Positions 15,901-16,735 of a DNA stretch of 16,735 bases are shown one piece after another. The stretch is from Intrasporangiaceae bacterium (GTDB taxonomy: Bacteria > Actinomycetota > Actinomycetes > Actinomycetales > Dermatophilaceae). The notes under the pieces are model-generated. The model did not search any database, was not told the DNA's origin, and saw only the letters and a list, made by a program, of their open reading frames with translations. The translations under genes were made by a program, and so were the position numbers. How positions within the stretch are numbered: the first letter of the stretch is position 1; the number at the start of each line of letters is the position of its first letter. Location: positions 1-16,735 of the forward strand of contig JAAYSB010000141.1 of NCBI GenBank assembly GCA_012518475.1, given 5' to 3'.

Positions 15901-16371
15901 AACTCGCGTGAGCTCTACGGCAACCTGGGTGTGCTCGGCACCCGAGGATTCCTCCACGGCCTGGACAAGGACGAGGAGTACGAGGTCGAGATCGAGGCGG
16001 GCAAACGCCTCATCCTCGGGCTCTCCTCGATCGGCGAGGTCGATCGGCACGGGATGCGCTCGGTCATGTGCACCCTCAACGGTCAGTTCCGCCCGATCCA
16101 GGTCCGCGACCGCAGCGTCGAGGCCGACACCAAGGCTGCCGAGAAGGCCGACCCGGGCCACAAGGGGCACGTCGCGGCGCCGTTCGGCGGCGTCGTCACC
16201 CCGACCGTGGCCGAGGGCGACTCCGTCGAGGCCGGCGCAGTCGTCGCCACGATCGAGGCGATGAAGATGGAGGCGAACATCACCGCACCCACCGCCGGAA
16301 CCGTCGAGCGACTCGCCATCGGGGAGCACCAGCAGGTCGAGGGTGGTGACCTCATCCTCGTCGTCAGCTGA
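12994..16371 (+). CDS. pyc: Pyruvate carboxylase
   Basis: Pyruvate carboxylase makes oxaloacetate from pyruvate, bicarbonate and ATP, refilling the citric acid cycle. The 1125-residue single chain has the normal length and domain order. The biotin carboxylase part (1 to about 455) starts FSKVLVANRGEIAVRAFRA, with the ATP-grasp loop SGGGGRGM (161-168) and EMNPRIQVEH (288-297). The carboxyltransferase part (about 525-800) has TDTTFRDAHQS (Asp534), the carboxylated Lys704 in AIKDMAGLL and the metal site HLHTHD (731-736). The biotin carrier part is at the C-terminus, with the biotinyl Lys1091 in EAMKMEAN. I chose the ATG at 12994 because it gives the family start and a -10 box precedes it directly; the frame is open to 12898 but the extra residues are not family-like. 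It is an ordinary chromosomal gene, divergent from ssrA. Confidence 0.99.
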   Translation: MFSKVLVANRGEIAVRAFRAATELGAKTVAVFPHEDRNSEHRLKADESYQIGEEGHPVRNYLDYENVVRVAREAGADAIYPGYGFLSENPLLAEECAKHGITFVGPPAAALHLAGNKAKAIAAAREAGIPTLQSAPPTTDLDILAAAAEEIGYPVFVKAVSGGGGRGMRRVDSPDRLRESLEAAQREAESAFGDPTLYLEQAVVNPRHIEVQILADGTGTVLHLFERDCSVQRRHQKVVEIAPAPNLDPALRDRMCADAVKFAESIGYVNAGTVEFLLGEDGEYVFIEMNPRIQVEHTVTEEVTDIDLVVAQLRIAAGETFDDLGLSQDRIYVRGSALQCRITTEDPANGFRPDAGQITVYRSAGGGGVRLDGGTVFVGAQVSPHFDSMLVKLTCRGRTFPIAVRRARRALAEFRIRGVSTNIPFLEAVLDDETFQNGSATTSFIDERPELLEARIPADRGTKLLTYLADVTVNQPYGPARHTVRPRTKLPEIDVESPLPRGSRDLLREVGPAEFARKLREQTAVAVTDTTFRDAHQSLLATRMRTRDLLHAADHVSRLTPELLSMEAWGGATYDVALRFLSEDPWERLALLREAMPNIPLQMLLRGRNTVGYTPYPTEVTDAFVHEAARTGLDIFRIFDSLNDVSQMRPAVDAVLETGTAIAEVSLCYTGNLLDPAEKLYTLDYYLRLAEEIVGTGAHILAIKDMAGLLRAPAATRLVTALRENFDLPVHLHTHDTAGGQIGTLLAAIDAGVDAVDAASSSMSGTTSQPSLSALVAATDDTDRATGLDIEHIFAMEPYWEAVRQLYFPFESGLASPTGRVYFHEIPGGQLSNLRQQAIALGLGDRFEEIEDMYAAANRILGNLVKVTPSSKVVGDLALALVGVGADPAEFEDNPTKFDIPDSVIGFLEGELGDPPGGWPEPFRTKALQGRKGRPRVTELTEEQSQALKDDPRRTLNQLLFPGPTTEFENSRELYGNLGVLGTRGFLHGLDKDEEYEVEIEAGKRLILGLSSIGEVDRHGMRSVMCTLNGQFRPIQVRDRSVEADTKAAEKADPGHKGHVAAPFGGVVTPTVAEGDSVEAGAVVATIEAMKMEANITAPTAGTVERLAIGEHQQVEGGDLILVVS

Positions 16372-16418
16372 GGCTCCTCTCGTGGGATCTCACTGCTCGC
16401 GGGCCTGCTGCGGGCTGT

Positions 16419-16433
16419 CCTGACACCGTCAGG
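16419..16433 (+). terminator. Small hairpin after pyc
   Basis: CCTGAC-ACC-GTCAGG forms a 6-bp stem 48 bases after the pyc stop. No U-run follows, so it is at best a weak terminator. A CCCCC/GGGGG palindrome (16440-16449) follows soon after and may add to it. Confidence 0.3.
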
Positions 16434-16503
16434 AACCCTCCCCCGGGGGCTTGCACACGTCGTACGGTCGAGGAGTTGAATCCCCGAGGGAAAGGAGACC
16501 GCG

Positions 16504-16674
16504 ATGGGTCTGGGAGACAAGATCGAGAACAAGAAGGACGAGCTGGTCGGTGAGGCCAAGGAGGCCGAGGGCAAGGCGACCGACGACGAGTCACGCGAGG
16601 CCCAGGGCAAGGCCGAGCAGGCCAAGGCCAACCTCAAGCAGGCCGGCGAGAAGGTCAAGGACGCCCTCAACTGA
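16504..16674 (+). CDS. CsbD-family stress protein
   Basis: This small 56-residue protein, MGLGDKIENKKDELVGEAKE and onward, ends in AKANLKQAGEKVKDALN. The high Lys/Glu/Ala content, the K-x-x-E-x-x-G-x-A-K-E pattern and the length match the CsbD family, small hydrophilic proteins often induced by general stress; their biochemical role is not known. A strong ribosome binding site (AAAGGAG at 16491-16497) lies six bases before the ATG. It is a separate transcription unit from pyc, since about 130 bases with hairpins lie between. A TTGCAC at 16451-16456 might be a -35 box, but the -10 is unclear. Confidence 0.88.
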   Translation: MGLGDKIENKKDELVGEAKEAEGKATDDESREAQGKAEQAKANLKQAGEKVKDALN

Positions 16675-16735
16675 TCCAGCACCACGACTGACTGCTCCTC
16701 ACCGGTCCTGATCGGAAGAGCGCGGCGCCCCGGAC

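Noticed and set aside
16440..16449. CCCCCGGGGG palindrome before the CsbD-like gene
   Set aside because: It is a ten-base G/C palindrome in high-GC DNA, too simple to claim as a regulatory site.

Overview
The window is high-GC actinobacterial DNA. The actinobacterial signs are a single-chain pyruvate carboxylase, a tmRNA whose tag reads ADSKRTDFALAA, promoter -10 boxes lying directly against start codons, and GC-rich codon use. A Micrococcales-type host is likely, but I cannot name the genus from this sequence.

Layout: (1) 1-692 holds the 3' part of an ABC-2 permease gene and a broken 5' fragment of a macrodomain gene. (2) 695-7211, minus strand, is a complete urease operon transcribed right to left: DMT-family permease, ureA, ureB, ureC, an intercistronic hairpin, ureE, ureF, ureG, ureD. 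The genes are tightly spaced or overlapping, and the block looks lower in GC than its flanks. (3) 7346-8686, plus strand, is an unrecognised 260-aa gene followed by a MacroD-like macrodomain gene. Its leader repeats the sequence seen next to the broken macro fragment at 575-692. (4) 8713-12293 is a run of accessory and partly broken genes: a truncated PIN-toxin gene with an intact HTH antitoxin, a flavodoxin-like gene with an early TAG, a RelE/HigB-like toxin with an Xre antitoxin, and a frameshifted tyrosine integrase. (5) 12490-12858, minus strand, is ssrA (tmRNA), whose 3' end faces the integrase; this is a classic island attachment site. (6) 12994-16674 is ordinary chromosome: pyruvate carboxylase and a CsbD-like stress protein.

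How the genes work together: UreABC form the nickel urease apoenzyme. UreE, UreF, UreG and UreD deliver nickel and CO2 to it. The leading DMT permease is presumably co-transcribed, but its substrate is unknown. The rest of the left two thirds reads as a decaying island next to ssrA: four broken genes, two toxin-antitoxin loci, an integrase, and a repeat that marks the end of the urease block.

Most notable unexplained structures: an 18-bp perfect inverted repeat bracketing ssrA, which would let the pre-tmRNA leader and trailer pair; a long UCCG-capped hairpin between ureC and ureE; three copies of an 8-bp TGTGACAG motif between integrase and ssrA; and the duplicated macrodomain-gene leader. 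No CRISPR array, transposase or rRNA gene was seen.
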